Below, piece after piece: positions 34,616-46,733 of a stretch of DNA of 64,000 nt. The translations under genes and the position numbers were made by a program. Every line of letters begins with the position of its first letter. The stretch's first letter is position 1. Location: the NCBI GenBank assembly GCA_029876055.1, contig CM056878.1, positions 992,001 through 1,056,000 of the forward strand, written 5' to 3'. This DNA comes from Madurella fahalii. Lineage: Eukaryota > Ascomycota > Sordariomycetes > Sordariales. Under the pieces are notes generated by a model. That model did not search any database. It was not told the origin of the DNA and saw nothing but the letters and a program-made list of their open reading frames with translations.

Positions 34616-36202
34616 CTTGCCACCAACGAAGGTGCATTGAAGTGGTTGGTCGTCGCGTAGAGATACGGAAGGGAACGCTAACGCAGGTCCAGGTAGAAGA
34701 GGAATGGAAGTCAAGGCAGGCCTTTACTGCCCTTGTCGGTAACAACACATCCTGGGATCTTCTGGAAAAGGCGGGATGAGAGCTTAAGATAGCAGCAAGG
34801 TTAAAACACGCGCGCAGGGTAAGATGGGAAAGCAGGAGCACGCGGGGCGAGACCCGCCCGCATCAAGTCGAGGATCAAAGAGCGGCTGCCGGGGTGGAAA
34901 TAAACACGCATGTTACTATATCGACAGTCCTTGGGGACGAACGAAAAGAAACAGCTCAAAGGTTCAGATCTTGATTGCGTTATCGGCGTGCGGCAGTCCT
35001 TTTCACTACAGCCCTATGGCGACTTCCTCGCCAAGTGAACATCTTGTTGGGGCTGCACGAACGTACGCACGTCCGCCGAACCATGACTTCGCCGTTCGCA
35101 TCATCCAGCTCGAATTGCTGAAAAGCATATTCGGTATTGCTTGCCTGTCTGGGGTTGTATGAACTTTGGAATGCCTTACCCGGGCTCGTCGGTTCTACAA
35201 TCCCCCAGTCGCGTACCGAAGACTTTGTCCATTGTCAAGATATCCTCACACCCCCTTGCAAGACACAGCTTGGGGCCCCATCTGTCAATCACACAATGGC
35301 ATCGCGCCCTTCATCAACGGAGGTCAACTCAAGTCGTCAAGCGGAGGTCTTGGACATGGCATGCGGCTCAAACTTGGCGTCATCGGGCCAGCGCTTATCT
35401 TAGATTCGTGGATCAACCTAACCACCGCCACGGCAGTGGTAAGCCACAGATCGGATAGGGACGGGGGATCGAGAGACCAATGGATGCCGCGCGATGGGTC
35501 TGGACGCCTCTGCCTCTCTCTGCATCGACGAATGGTCGTGGTGGGTGGATGAGTGGTCGGGAAGCTCGGGCGGAGACGGCCAGCAGGGGTCGAGGAGCAG
35601 GGATGTTTCTCAGCAGATTCGGAGCAGTTCTGGGGGAAAACAAAGCCTCGGCCATCCGGCGAGGTGTAGCCAATCAGCAGGCCTTCCCCATGGCCTGCAT
35701 TCAGGTCCCCACAACACCCGCCCCTCAGCGAGCGCTGGGCACAAGTGATCCCCCCAAAGTCGTGACGCCCAGAGACAGGGGGAGCTCTGCTTCCCTCCCC
35801 AAACCCCCCAATCCCCAAAAAAACCAGCCTCCCCGTTTCCAAGTCAGGTACGCAAGCCGAGATTTGCGACGGCCGCGCTGAACCTCTCATCTCCTCGTCT
35901 CCTCGCCATCAATCGTGAGTCCATGTTCCCTTCTCCGGCCCGCGTTGGTTGCAGTGCACTGGATCGCCGTCTCGACGCGCCATTTTGATCGTGCAAGGTC
36001 ACTGTGGATCAAAACTCGCCATTTTCGCCCCCCCAGAGTCGGATCTTATCCGGCTGTAAACAATAGTCGCTGGCCCGGCGGAACCCAGACATCGCAGACG
36101 AATTGTGCGCAACAGACAAGGGCAGGAATTGTGCGCGCGACTAATCAGGGCTCCATTCCAGGCTCCGTACACCGCTACATGTCGATTTGACCTACGCGAG
36201 CC
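34616..36202. other. Divergent intergenic region upstream of the Mpv17-like gene
   Basis: This holds the promoters of the cysteine-motif gene (minus) and the Mpv17-like gene (plus). Overlapping frames of 80-190 codons occur on both strands around 35.1-35.9 kb, in all phases, as expected from GC-rich non-coding DNA. None is recognisable. Confidence 0.5.
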
Positions 36203-37227
36203 ATGTCGCTTAAATTCGAGCGGGACACGGTCAAGGAGACCGTCAAGGAGACGGTCAACAAGGGCGGTCTCGTGGGCGAGGCCGCCGTCGCCGTGGCCGA
36301 AGCCGCCACCGGGAACCTTCCCGGCACTAGCGGCAAGCACCCCATCGCCGCCGTCGTCGGCACCGCCATCACCGGCGGCAGAAAAAATGCGGGCACCAAG
36401 GGCTATCTTGCTGTACGTTCTGCCCTGCGGCCAACCCTCTTCCCCGGGGCGCCTGCGCGTCGCAGATTCGCGGCGTTGGAGGGATATGCAAAACATGGCA
36501 GCCCGAACTGACTCGTCCGCCGTCTAGGCCTACCTCCGGCAATTGGAGGAGCATCCCCTCCGCACCAAGATGCTCACGGCCGGCACGCTGGCTGGTGCCC
36601 AGGAGCTGGTAGCGTCATGGTTGGCCAAGGACCGCAACAAGCATGGCAACTACTTCACGTCGCGCGTGCCCAAGATGGCCGCCTACGGCGCGCTCGTCAG
36701 CGCTCCGCTGGGTCACTTCCTGATTTGGGTGCTGCAAAAGGCCTTCAGTAAGCGTACCAGCCTGCGGGCCAAGATCCTCCAGATCCTCGTCAGCAACCTG
36801 ATTGTGAGTTGCCCCCCTTGTCCGTCGCCGCTTTCTTCTCCGGCTCCCGCCTTGCTAACATGGCCTCTAGATTGCGCCGATCCAAAACACCGTCTACCTC
36901 GTCGCCATGGCCTTGATCGGCGGCGCCAGGGAGTTCTACCAGGTCAAGGCGACGGTGCGCGTCAGCTTCTGGAAGGTGATGCGCGTGAGCTGGATCACTT
37001 CGCCCATCTGCCTCGCCTTTGCCCAAAAGTTCCTGCCCGAGCACACATGGGTGCCCTTCTTCAACCTTGTCTCCTTCGTTATCGGGACCTACATCAACAC
37101 CATCACCAAGAAGAAGCGCCTCGATGCCCTCCGCAAGAAGCACTTTGGCGAGAGCCGCCCTCCCCGCGGCTCCGCCACCGGCCGTCCAGACGACTATCCG
37201 CCGCTGGGGCCCAACCCTTCGTACTAA
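36203..37227 (+). CDS. Mpv17/PMP22-family integral membrane protein
   Basis: Exons 36203-36412, 36528-36803 and 36871-37227 give 280 residues. Donors GTACGT and GTGAGT and TAG acceptors are clear. After a hydrophilic, Gly/Ala-rich N-terminus of about 70 residues comes AYLRQLEEHPLRTKMLTAGTL, the usual entry of this family (a chain that spans the membrane four times). Then follow a Pro/Gly-rich transmembrane block (KMAAYGALVSAPLGHFLIWV), SNLIIAPIQNTVYLVAMALIGG and the C-terminal signature FWKVMRVSWITSPICLAFAQ...WVPFFNLVSFVIGTYINT. The tail is basic (KKKRLDALRKKH). Family members sit in peroxisomal (PXMP2) or inner mitochondrial (Mpv17/Sym1) membranes and act as pores or in stress tolerance. I cannot decide which from sequence. 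The N-terminal extension is longer than in PXMP2. Confidence 0.88.
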
Positions 37228-38088
37228 TAAGTCGGTTGCCGGAGATCTGGTGCCGGTTAGTGAGCGGTTGGGGCGACCGGTGGCGTTGGATCAATAACGC
37301 TTGCTCAGGAGGGACAAGGGGTGGGCAAAGGCGCATGCCGTGTGGAAATGGTTAAGGGGTTTACGATGGCATGTGTGTTAATGGGGGACTCCAAGGGAGT
37401 TTCGGGCGGTCGGATACCTGTATATTTCTGTTGTTATGTTACTGAACGTGAATTTACGCGCGCTTACGCGTTGATGGGTAGATGAATGCTAGTTAGGATA
37501 CCTCGTACGTCTATTCAATAGCCTTAACCAACATGGAATCTGCTTCATCCAGGTCCAAAGCACTGTCCCAAGCCGTTTAGTCCACAATCTCAGCAAATCT
37601 CCTCTACGGGAGCATTACGTACTCCGAGCGCGAGGTCCGGGAGGACATATCATGGTTCTAACTTCCACTCATCTCCACCTCCCTTCTCGCGCCCATCAAG
37701 TCTCCCATTATCTAACCTGCCACCTCGCGTCTCCAAACCCTGTAAAGTCATAGAGCTGCTCTTGCCGAATCTATCAACCAGCACACCCAATCGCGCTTGT
37801 GAGATCTGTCTCCGACCCGCACAGTAGCGGTAACCATCGTGGTATCGACCGTAGGGAATCTCGGCGTGCCTGTCTCTTTCTTTCCGCTACTGCGACGCGC
37901 CTCATCCCTTCCAAAGATCTCTAGCGTTTGAGTCGTGCCTCAGCGCCGTGGGCGGGCGAGTTGAGCGGTAATGGCCCCGCAAAAGACCCAGATGCTCCCC
38001 CTAATTGTGAGATAGACGGCCATGCGCACAAATCACCCTCCCTGATGTCACAGGCCCAGAGTGTATTTAGCAACATCAGGCGAGCACC
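37228..38088. other. Convergent spacer between the Mpv17-like gene and SNF8
   Basis: The 3' ends of both genes should lie here. I see no credible coding frame or RNA gene. Confidence 0.5.
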
Positions 38089-39018
38089 TCAACCCGCTGC
38101 TCCCCCCGACTCGTGGTTTTCGAGCATAAACCCGGGACTCCAGTACTCCCACTCCTCGCTCTGCTTATCCACCCAGAGCATGCCCTCGCCCACCAAGTCC
38201 TCGACGGCCGTCTGCGCCCGCGCCCGCATCCACTTGAGGTTGACCATCAGCATCGATACGCTGACGTACCCGAGCACCTGCACCGCCTCAAGCACAGCGC
38301 TCTGGTCCGTGTTGAGCTCCTTGGGCACCGAGCGGATGTAGGGCTTGCTGCCGACCTTGATGATGGAGTAGGCCGAGCCCAAGGGTTTCAGGGTGCCCAC
38401 GGCACGAAGAATATCATCCCTTGTTTTTGGTTCTCCCATGTCAGCACGGCGTATTTTCCCTCTATCACTACACCAAAAGACCTAAGCTTGGAAAGGGGGA
38501 GAGAGGGGGGAGAGAGAGAGACAGGGGAAGGTGGGGGGGATCACAAACTCGGTTATCTCGGCGCCGCCCTCGGCGCGGCCGCGCATCAGCCGCTCCCTCA
38601 CCTTCCTGAGCTCGATGAGCCCACCGTTCTCGCCCCTCGTCTCGCCGCACACCTCGACGACGCGCACGGCGAGGCCAAAATAGAAGTCGTTGACGGTCCG
38701 CCCCAGCAGCTGCGCCCAGATGGAGCCCGCGCCGCCCGCCGCGCCGCCCGAGGCCGACGAGAAGGACGACGACGACGCCAGCGGGTCGACGCCGATGGCG
38801 GCGCACATGCGCGCGAACTGGGCGCGGAAGGTCGGGTTCGACCGTATGTCCTTGGCGTGCGTCGCGGCGAACTGCTGCAGCAGCGAGCGGAACACGGCCA
38901 GCTGCGTCTCGAGCGCCTGCGCGTTGGCCGAGCGCAGCGTCGACCCGTGGCTCGCGTACTGGGCCGAGGTCAGGCGGGAGCGGTCAAAGGCGGCGAGGCC
39001 GACGCCTTTGCGGGACAT
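38089..39018 (-). CDS. SNF8: ESCRT-II subunit Snf8/Vps22
   Basis: Vps22 pairs with Vps36 and two Vps25 copies in ESCRT-II, which sorts ubiquitinated cargo at endosomes. Exons 39018-38549 and 38419-38089 give 266 residues, as expected for the family. The N-terminus MSRKGVGLAAFDRSRLTS is the diagnostic GVG-AAF-R motif, followed by an EAP30 helical region (FRAQFARMCAAIGVDPLAS, FYFGLAVRVVEVCGETRGEN). Two winged-helix domains complete the protein (EITEDDILRAVGTLKPLGS...YIRSVPKELNTDQ, then MLMVNLKWMRARAQTAVEDL and EYWSPGF). The intron uses donor GTTTGT and acceptor AAG in phase 2, which exactly restores EITEDDILRAV. The intron is 129 nt and purine-rich. An Ala/Ser/Gly stretch (residues about 82-97) lengthens the loop before the IWAQLLGRTV segment. 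A 334-codon frame on the opposite strand is a shadow. Confidence 0.95.
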
Positions 39019-39561
39019 TTTCCTTTTCTTTCCCTTTTTTCCTTTTTTACTCCTTTTTCGCTCTCCCTCTCTTTATATTTATTTCTTTTCTTTCCGTTCT
39101 ACCGTGTGCGTTATTAATATGCGTGTCCGTGTGTATCTGTGAGAAAAGGTATTTCAATGTTGAATAATAGCAAACTAAGTCGATGAGATGACGTTGACAG
39201 GAGGCCAGTGAGCGAGGTTGACGGCTGGTGGGGCGATAAGATAAGCTTGCCATTGTAGGCCGCCTCCTGGTCTTCTCTGCCCCTGAACCCCCTGAGCTTA
39301 TAGCCGGAGCGCCCACCGTCTGGTTTTGGTTTTAACTCGGGCTCCGGGCTCTAAAACCTGCGGTCAAACAACACTAACGTCGTAAGCCAGACTTTGGACC
39401 TAAAACCTGGGATTTCCGTGACTTCCCTTCCGCCCTTGGAAGCAACGATTGAACTGATGGCTTTAAACTCGAGGTACAACGCAGCATCCGAGCAAGTGAA
39501 GCAATATCCTGTTTCAATATTTATAGGTCATCCATTTCCCACCATCAACCGCACTCCTACT
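39019..39561. other. Spacer between AAR2 and SNF8
   Basis: AAR2 and SNF8 run in tandem on the minus strand; this is the SNF8 promoter plus the AAR2 3' region. It begins with a T-rich tract just upstream of the SNF8 start. No gene was seen. Confidence 0.5.
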
Positions 39562-40337
39562 TTAATCCTCAAACCGCACCAGCCCGACCTCCCTCCCTTC
39601 CGCATCCAACTCCACCACAACAGGCGGGTCATCCTCCTCCTCGCTATCACCACCCTCCACACCCTCCTCCTTCCCTTCACTTACCCTGTCCCCCCTCGGT
39701 CTTCCATTCCCGTCCCCGTCCCCCCCTAGAACCCAACCCAGCCCGCGCAACCATCCCTCCAACTCCTCAAACACCTTCCACACCTCCCCGCCGGCCCCTA
39801 ACTCCCTCAGCCTCCTCTTATACTCGCCCAACGCCGCCTTCAACCTCTCCTTACTGCGCGGTTTGCACATGTACAGCACCCTCTCCCCATCTGGCCCGCC
39901 ACCGCCCCCCTCACCACGGTTGCCCGCACCCCCACCGGCACCCTCAGAAGCCGCCGCCTCGACAGCGTACTCAGCAAACCACAGCTGCGCGAACACCGTC
40001 TCAAGCATCCGCGTCGCCAGCCCAGACCACGGACCACTGGCAGCGAGGCGGTAGCTGCGCAGGACAATCTTGAGGACCAGGTCCCACCAGTGCGCGAGGC
40101 AGGCCGCGTTGGCGAGGAGGGTCCCACTGAGGAAGGCGAACTGCAGCTCGGCGAGGATGCTGTTTCCTTCCCGGTCCGCTGCCGCTGCCGCTGCGGTGGT
40201 GGAGGTGTGGAGGAGGGCGAGGACTCGCGCGGACGTGTCGGCTACGCTGGCTTGGGTGGCCAGGTTGGGGCTAGTATCGAGGAGAGCGAGGTCGGTTAGA
40301 TCCTGGGCAAAGAGGAAGTGTAAGTCGCCGTCATTGA

Positions 40338-40369
<32 letters not shown>

Positions 40370-41031
40370 TTGTTGCTGCTGGTGGGGTTGGGTTGGGTTG
40401 GGTAGGGGTGGTGGTGGTGGTGGTGGGAGGAGGAGGAGGATTTGGCGCAGTCCATCGAGTCGATGGGGTACTCGGTGACGGAGGTTTTGCCGGTAATGCG
40501 GGACAGAGTTTCGGGGGATATCGCCCATGCTAGGGTGTGCCAGAGGGGTTGCGCGCAGATCGGGTTCGAGACCTTGTTCCCGCGCTCAGTTGCTAGACTG
40601 GATGGTTGCAGTGTTGGGTAGACGGATTCAAGGCTGGCGAGCAGATCGCATGCTTCGGACTGGTTGGTGGGCTCTGCTAACACCTCGTTATACCGGTCCC
40701 ACTGCTTTACTCGTACGGTACCCTTGTCTCCCGTCACGAACCAGTACCCGCATCGAGAGACGCTGTCCGGTTGTTGAACCCAGAGGAAATGGACACCCTT
40801 GGGAATTTCGCGGAATCCTGGAAGGCTCTTCATGGTGGTCATGGCCATGTCGTCGAGCCCGACGATGAAATGGTCTGGCAGGTTGAGCAACCTGAAGACA
40901 TCGCCTTTCTCGAGCTGAGACGGTAGAGGCCGGATGCCGGCCTTCTCTATTGTGGAATCTGAAACCTGCTTAACTCTCTCACCGTTTGCGTCCCATAGAG
41001 GATCCATAGCAGCATCCGTTGTAGCCGTCAT
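39562..41031 (-). CDS. AAR2: U5 snRNP assembly factor Aar2
   Basis: Aar2 holds Prp8 in a pre-U5 particle in the cytoplasm, contacting its RNase H-like and Jab1/MPN domains, and is later exchanged for Brr2. This single-exon gene encodes 489 residues. The N-terminal AAR2 domain is recognised by HFIVGLDDMAMTTMKSLPGF and REIPKGVHFLWVQ, then RCGYWFVTGDKGTVRVKQWD. The C-terminal helical domain includes LAELQFAFLSGTLLANAACLAHWWDLVLKI and PRSKERLKAALGEYKRRLRELG. Between them lies a fungal insertion with poly-Ser, a natural six-His tract and a poly-Asn/Ser stretch, encoded by a GCT/GTT-rich repeat near 40331-40385. The C-terminus is acidic (GGDSEEEDDPPVVVELDAEG). The start ATG at 41031 is the first in the frame. 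Its partner PRP8 lies 24 kb away in the same window. Confidence 0.93.
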
Positions 41032-41177
41032 TCAGCCCGTTTGCTCGGTGTTTGCGGAGATGCAGGGGCGCTAGCTAGCGTGTAAATCTGTAACAGGGCG
41101 AAGCGGCTCTGCTCTTAGCGATTGGAGAAGGTTAAGGTAGGAGGAGAATGACAAGAGGTTCGGTGCAACGGTGCGAC

Positions 41178-41201
41178 GGTGCCGGTGCCGGTGCCGGTGC
41201 C
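41178..41201. repeat. GGTGCC hexanucleotide repeat
   Basis: About four GGTGCC units lie 150 bp upstream of the AAR2 start codon. Confidence 0.85.
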
Positions 41202-42681
41202 GCAAAGCTAACTGGGTTAAAGCGATGGTAGCTGACAACGCGCATCCAACTTGAGGTGGCAGACAGGCGAGATCGAGCATTAGGCGGCAACTTTGGCTTA
41301 GTTACCCCTGTCTCGGGGTGGCGGCAAGACTCGAGCTTTACACTAGAGGTGCATTTGACGTGACGCTTAAGCCGAGGTCTTTGACAGGTTGACGTGCAGC
41401 CCCACATATGCTATGTCGTCTTACCAGCGTCAATAGCGCGCATCGTCCCGCTAAGGTATTGCGAAAAGGATCGAGAGATGAGAATGCCCCCCAAAAAATG
41501 AAAACAAAAGAAAAAAAAAGGAATGAATGAATGGATGGGAAAAAAAAAAAATTAGATATACGTGTGCAGCTGCATGATATTGCTTTTTGGAACAGGTTCT
41601 TGATGTGATAGAACACTTCCTCTTCCATGCAATGAGGAGGGGCAGTGGATGTGTGGGCGGTGCGGGACGGGATACCGCCGTAAATCGGCGTGGCAGGCAG
41701 CGCACAGTGCCCGGCAATGTCTGTAACCTCCTCAGCCACAGTTCCCAGCACGCTGGATGACGCCTGACCCGTAACAAGCCTAGGTTCCGGGATTGGAGGT
41801 GCGTGAAAAAGATAATCGAAACCGAGAATTCTGGACTTTGCCAGAAGGAGCAGGTCGATTACGAGTATCCGTGTATGTTACACTGCTGTCACGACAGGGA
41901 GCTAAGACATCAATCAATGGCCACGAGGTGCGGGGCCCCACGGCTAGTTCCGCATGTTTGCCCTCTCCCCTCGTTTCAGGTGCTTCTGGAACCCTCTTCT
42001 TTATCAGATAATCTTCTTTTCAAGTTCATATAAAAAGGAACAGCGCGTCTCTACTCATATTCGGCCCGGGAAAACGCTGGTGGGATCTGCCCGCCGATGA
42101 AGCATGGCATACTCGCTGTGCTTCCCGGCTGTACGGGGGGTACCGTACCATCGCTGGCAAGTTCGGTGGGCCGTGCAGCGGCTATGCGTCCAGGGCAGGA
42201 GTAGCGCTCGGGGTGGTTTAATCCATCTCGAAGCGATGGATGCCTTGCATATGCACTGCATCGGATTCGCGGCGGATGAGGGGGCCCGACATGTGCCAAG
42301 GGCAAATTAGCCTGTCTGCGTGCTCAGGGAGATGAGAGCCCTGACAACGTCGATGTGATGCCCGAGATGAATCGTCGCGAAGGCTGAAGTTGCTCGACTG
42401 CTCGTATCCATGCGGTGGACTAGGAGCTCCGTCCTACGCTCTCTGCCATCTGCCACTTTTTGGGAATTGTTGCGGAATACGTACGAGGCATATGACGTAT
42501 AGCAACATCAGCACCGGCCAACAAGCAGCTCTGTAACATCGTGTCGCCCCAGCGCCATGGAACCAGGTGAGACCCGGGCCACCTGGAACAGGCCTGCTTC
42601 TCGATGAGCTTAGCGTATTAACTCGCTCCCTTGAATTAGCTTGCTGCACCTGGCCGCCCCGATGCCCATCCGGTTCCCGTA

Positions 42682-42700
42682 CCCCCCCCCCCCCCCCCCC
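42682..42700. repeat. C19 homopolymer
   Basis: A run of 19 C in non-coding sequence. Its length is prone to sequencing error. Confidence 0.9.
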
Positions 42701-43533
42701 GGCGCCGCCGCGCTTGTGCGACGGGAACCATGGCCAAGCGCTCCTTCGCTTTCTCTTCCGATGTGTGTGGTTACGCAAAGCTGAAGTAAGTGCCCACGTT
42801 TGCAGAATGATTTGCAGACCGCCACCCAGCCCTGGCCGTTTCAACATCAGAGTTAGCTCGTAGGAGGAGGCTAGACCGTATCGCGATAATTCCGTAGGTA
42901 CATAGTTTTGGTGTTAGTATACGTACACTACAAAACATATTGAATTTCCTCGTTCGGTCGGAGCATCTAAGCTATGTTGGGTTTGCACCGCCTCAGTGTA
43001 ACTGCACCACCACCTGGAAACGGTGATATCCACCCCCCTGCCGTGCCCGCGGCTCTCGGGCGTGCAGGGTGCTACGAGCGGCAGCCAAACATCAAGACTT
43101 CTTGTCATGGCCGGGCGTATTCGTATCACGGCTTGCTGATTGCAGTTTCGTCACGCCTGGACCCCTTGGTCCCGATGAGCGCTCCAGAAAAATTAATATA
43201 TCGTCATCAATTGGAGTACATGGTGGACCAACCCTCTCTCGATTCGCTTGATATACACCGCCGTTCTTATCACGGAAGGCGTTGAAATACGCTCTCTCTT
43301 TCGAGTTGGCCCTGTCTACAAACACCCAGCTGGGTAGCATTGACATTGAATCCACAACCCGCCACAACAGGCATTAGTAACCTGTACATACCTCTCCCTC
43401 CCCTCCGCCTTCCAAACGCCCCATCTCCCCTGCCGCTGACAAGTTCAAACCGTTCTCAGTATCACCGCCAAAATAAAAATAGAAAATAATAGAGAAAAAG
43501 AACAAAAAAAGAACAACCCACCGCCTCCCCCAA

Positions 43534-43610
43534 CCCCATAACCCCATAACCCCATCTCCCCCCATCGCTCCATCGCTCCATCCCTCAATCCCTCCATCCC
43601 TCCATCCCTC
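43534..43610. repeat. Short tandem repeats (CCCCATAA, then CCATCNCT units)
   Basis: Three near-perfect CCCCATAA units are followed by about six units of the CCATCGCT/CCATCCCT type. This is a simple-sequence array with no coding or telomeric meaning that I can see. Confidence 0.75.
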
Positions 43611-44171
43611 GCCGAGTCCCCCAATGTTGCTGCATGGCATTCCTCCTCTTTGATTATAATTGACCGTGAATGCAATTAAGCTTGACGGCACAGGCGGCAG
43701 ACAAGACCATCAACTCCCACCCCACGCGGTGTCCCCAAGTGACCAGTATGATGCAAGCCTCCCCATGCCGGACCATGTAATGCTCAGAGTAGAATCGGTG
43801 AAACAGGTCTCAGAGAGGAGAAAGAAAGAAAAACATAAAAAAAAACAAAAAAAACATCATTGTGGTGGAAAGGCTAGGGTTCCGTCGACGATGTCGGGAA
43901 ACTAAACTTTGCTCGAAATCAATATTAAGAAGGTAGGTGGGCGCATTACTGTCGCAATAGCGCGGTTTTAATCGTATTGTGGGATCGGAGCGCAGGAGCA
44001 ACGGGGATCGGAAAGACAATCGACCTCGATCCTCCATGTCCAAGGCCATCCGCATGCAGTGACATCATTGGTACTTGGGTCCTAATACAATTCAGCCTAG
44101 CCGGCTTTCCCCTCGCTAGGCCAGCCTCCGCTCCGCTCCCAGCTTCGCAAAACTGTGTCCGCGTCAACGCT

Positions 44172-45716
44172 CTAATGGCTAGGCTGGCTGCCATTGTCTA
44201 AAACTAAGTTAGGAATAGGCCTGACCAGCAAAGCAGTAGAGCTCGACTTACGCTGGCCGTACATCTGCTGGTTCGTCTGCCCGTACGGCGATGCCGGCGA
44301 GTAGCTGGAATAGTTGTACTCGGGCATCGACTGGATGCCGGCAGAAGGGGGGGCCGAGTACTGTGTGGCCTGATAGGCGATCGGCGGCAACTGAACAGTT
44401 CTCGCTCCCGCATACGTTGTCGGCGGCTGGGAGCCGTCGGCGGCGGTTTGGCCTTCCGCGCCGCCGTTCTGCGCGGCAGCCGTGGCGGCAGCCTGGCGCT
44501 GGCGTTCCTCTTCGGCCTTGCGAGCAGCCTCCTCTTCCTTTTTACGCGCCTTCCACTCTTTGCGGATTTCCTTGAACTCTAGATTGTGGGAGTAATGTTA
44601 GTCAATGATCATACATTAAGAGTGCGGCAGCGGTTCCAGCAGCTTTGGTTGGCCCAGTTCGTCGACTTGAGAGCTGGCAAGGTGGTAGTAAGAGCCGCTT
44701 TTGACTGCATGGAACCTGATCTTCTGTGCGGCAAACAAGGCGATTCAACGGCTTTAGACACAAATGGTTGGACAATCGCCAACTGGTCAGAGGCAATTGA
44801 GGAAAAAAGAAAAAAAAAAATTATATACGCGACAAAGGGGAATATGCTCACCTTCTGGCGTCCGCTTCTGCCCATGAGCCTGCATCGTCACATGAGCGTT
44901 GAGATGGTTCAGGGTGCCGTAAGCCTTCTCGCATCCGTTCCAACCACACTTGTACATGCGTTCAATCTCCTCATACCGTCTCCTCGGCCGTTTGTGTTGT
45001 TGAGCGCCAGGAATCGGAACGAAAGAGTATACCTAAAATGAAGATTTGGTCAGCCAGAAGGGAATGGAACGAAGAAGGGTAGAGGTAACGAGCCCACCCG
45101 AAGCCTAACCTACCTGATTCGGCCGAGCTTGAGGAGTGGCTGAGGTTGGTGTTTGGGGGAAGACGTGGTGCGAGGGGGTGATCGGCGCGGCAGGCGATCC
45201 GGTGTAACTTCCCCAGTCAGGGCGGGTTTGAGGATACAGACTGCCTCCAGGATGGTAACCGTGGGACATGTCTTGAGGCGGAGCAGCGTAGGGTGAGTAT
45301 TGTCCGTGGGGATACGTCGGACTCGCCGCCGCAATGGACGGATCTATAGGTACATTGCTGTCAGACTTGACCTCCTGAGGATTCCGATGGTTGCGTCCAT
45401 CTGGCAAAGGCAGGGACGGACTTGTTGGTGTTTGCGCCATACCTGCGCTGCTGCCGCTGTGGTTGCTAGCTGCGTGGTATGTCCGCTGGACGTGCTCTGG
45501 AAACGAGCCGGACCGTGACGATGGAGGGTACGCGCTATAGTCTGACGCGGGAGTGGCCGAGGCTGAGTAATTGCCTGATCGCACCTCCTGCTGGGCCGCG
45601 TAAGGCGCAGCAGACGCGTGATCTACGGATGAGGCCTCAGACTGCGTGTCGCCGACGTTGCTAGGATAGGGCGAAGGCAAACCTGACTGCGCGTACTCGG
45701 CGGCACTGCGTTCCAT
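44172..45716 (-). CDS. CON7: C2H2 zinc-finger transcription factor Con7
   Basis: Con7 controls conidium morphology and infection-related development in Magnaporthe and relatives. Proposed exons: 45716-45114, 45032-44852, 44578-44252 and 44197-44172, giving 378 residues. The diagnostic block VYSFVPIPGAQQHKRPRRRY-EEIERMYKCGWNGCEKAYGT is almost invariant in the family. The single finger uses Cys230, Cys235, His248 and His254 (C-x4-C-x12-H-x5-H). It is followed by HGQKRTPEEFKEIRKEWKARKKEEE, a basic/acidic helix, and a Gln/Tyr/Pro-rich tail. The first 200 residues are Ser/Pro/Tyr-rich and probably an activation region. Exons 2 and 3 are certain. The last exon is 26 or 32 nt, because two TAG acceptors six bases apart are in frame. 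The start is the first ATG of the long frame; an additional upstream exon cannot be excluded. Confidence 0.93.
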
Positions 45717-46695
45717 AGAGGTGCCGAGAGGGGGGCGAACGCAAGTAGGCTGGCGATCGCGCTACAATCCTCCCTGCTGCTTTCCTGGCGACTGCTTGAA
45801 GAGCCGCGACGGCTGTTGGCGGTGTCGTAGACCGGCTTGGAATCAACGGGACGTTCTCTGTTGTCGTGGTCTCACACCACACCCATGCTAAGGCTGGACG
45901 AGAGGTGCTGCGGTGTGGGCGCGACTGAACGACTAGCCTGGCGCAGCTTTGGCGACAGTGTCTCTCCGGCCCTTGACGGTGGTGGTTTGGTTTGCTGTAC
46001 CGGGCAGATGTGTGACGCTCAGAGACGGGTAGGTGAAGAGGATGACAAGAGGTTCAAAAGGGACAGGCTTGCAATGGGCTGATTGGCGCACAAGATAGCG
46101 CAAGAGGTCGAACGAGCTGGGGTCCCTGGGGAGGGGGGGATTCTTCTGAGGTTTTTACTTTTTTCCAAAAGTTTAATTCCCCAGTGGAAGGAGACAAGCA
46201 AGCTTCTTCTTGACCCGAACCGGATCAACTTCCACAACCAGGACAAGGGTAGACAAGCCTAAGCGGAGGCTAGAGGGGGATTGCTCGAAGCTGAGTGGGG
46301 GGGAAGGAAGCGAGAAAGGGCCCAGCACTATTTTAGTGCAAGTCGAATCCGAAAGGGCTGGGCCTTAAGACTGTTGGGGTTCCGCGCGAAACGGTTCCTC
46401 TCTGCATGCATCCAGCTGGTGGGATTTTTGGTGGACTAGCGCGAGGGTTGGCGACGCTAGGACGACCTGAGCGGCGGAGCCGCAGTGATGTAAGGCGGGC
46501 TAGTTCCCGATCGACGACGCGACCAGATGATTTGTTGTTTTGTTTCTGTCTTCTGATGCTCCCCTTTTGTGCAATTTGGGCTCAGATCGGGTCTAAGCGT
46601 GGCGTGCAGTTCACAAAGCACGAAAGTTTCGCTGAGGGAAAATCGAGTCTAGTGCGGTAAGGATTGGTTTTATACCAGAAGAGGTGGGGGAAGAA

Positions 46696-46733
46696 GGGGG
46701 GGGGGGGGGGGGGTGAGTGTGTGTGTGTGCGTG
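46696..46733. repeat. G18 homopolymer followed by a GT microsatellite
   Basis: Eighteen G are followed by a GT-rich dinucleotide tract. It lies about 1 kb upstream of the CON7 start. Confidence 0.9.

Larger units (their letters stand above)
41032..44171. other. 3.1 kb intergenic region upstream of AAR2
   Basis: This contains the AAR2 promoter and the 3' region of CON7, which is on the same strand. Simple repeats: a GGTGCC tandem tract (41178-41201), a run of 19 C (42682-42700), CCCCATAA units (43534-43557) and CCATCCCT-like units (43562-43610). Long A/T tracts also occur. I see no credible gene. Confidence 0.5.

Noticed and set aside
35324..35890. 188-codon frame on minus strand
   Set aside because: There are comparable frames in several phases of the same stretch and no recognisable domain.
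38113..39117. 334-codon frame on plus strand
   Set aside because: It is fully antisense to SNF8, including its intron; Arg/Ala/Gly-rich shadow.
43534..43557. Telomere-like repeat
   Set aside because: The unit CCCCATAA differs from the fungal CCCTAA repeat and the array is only three units long.
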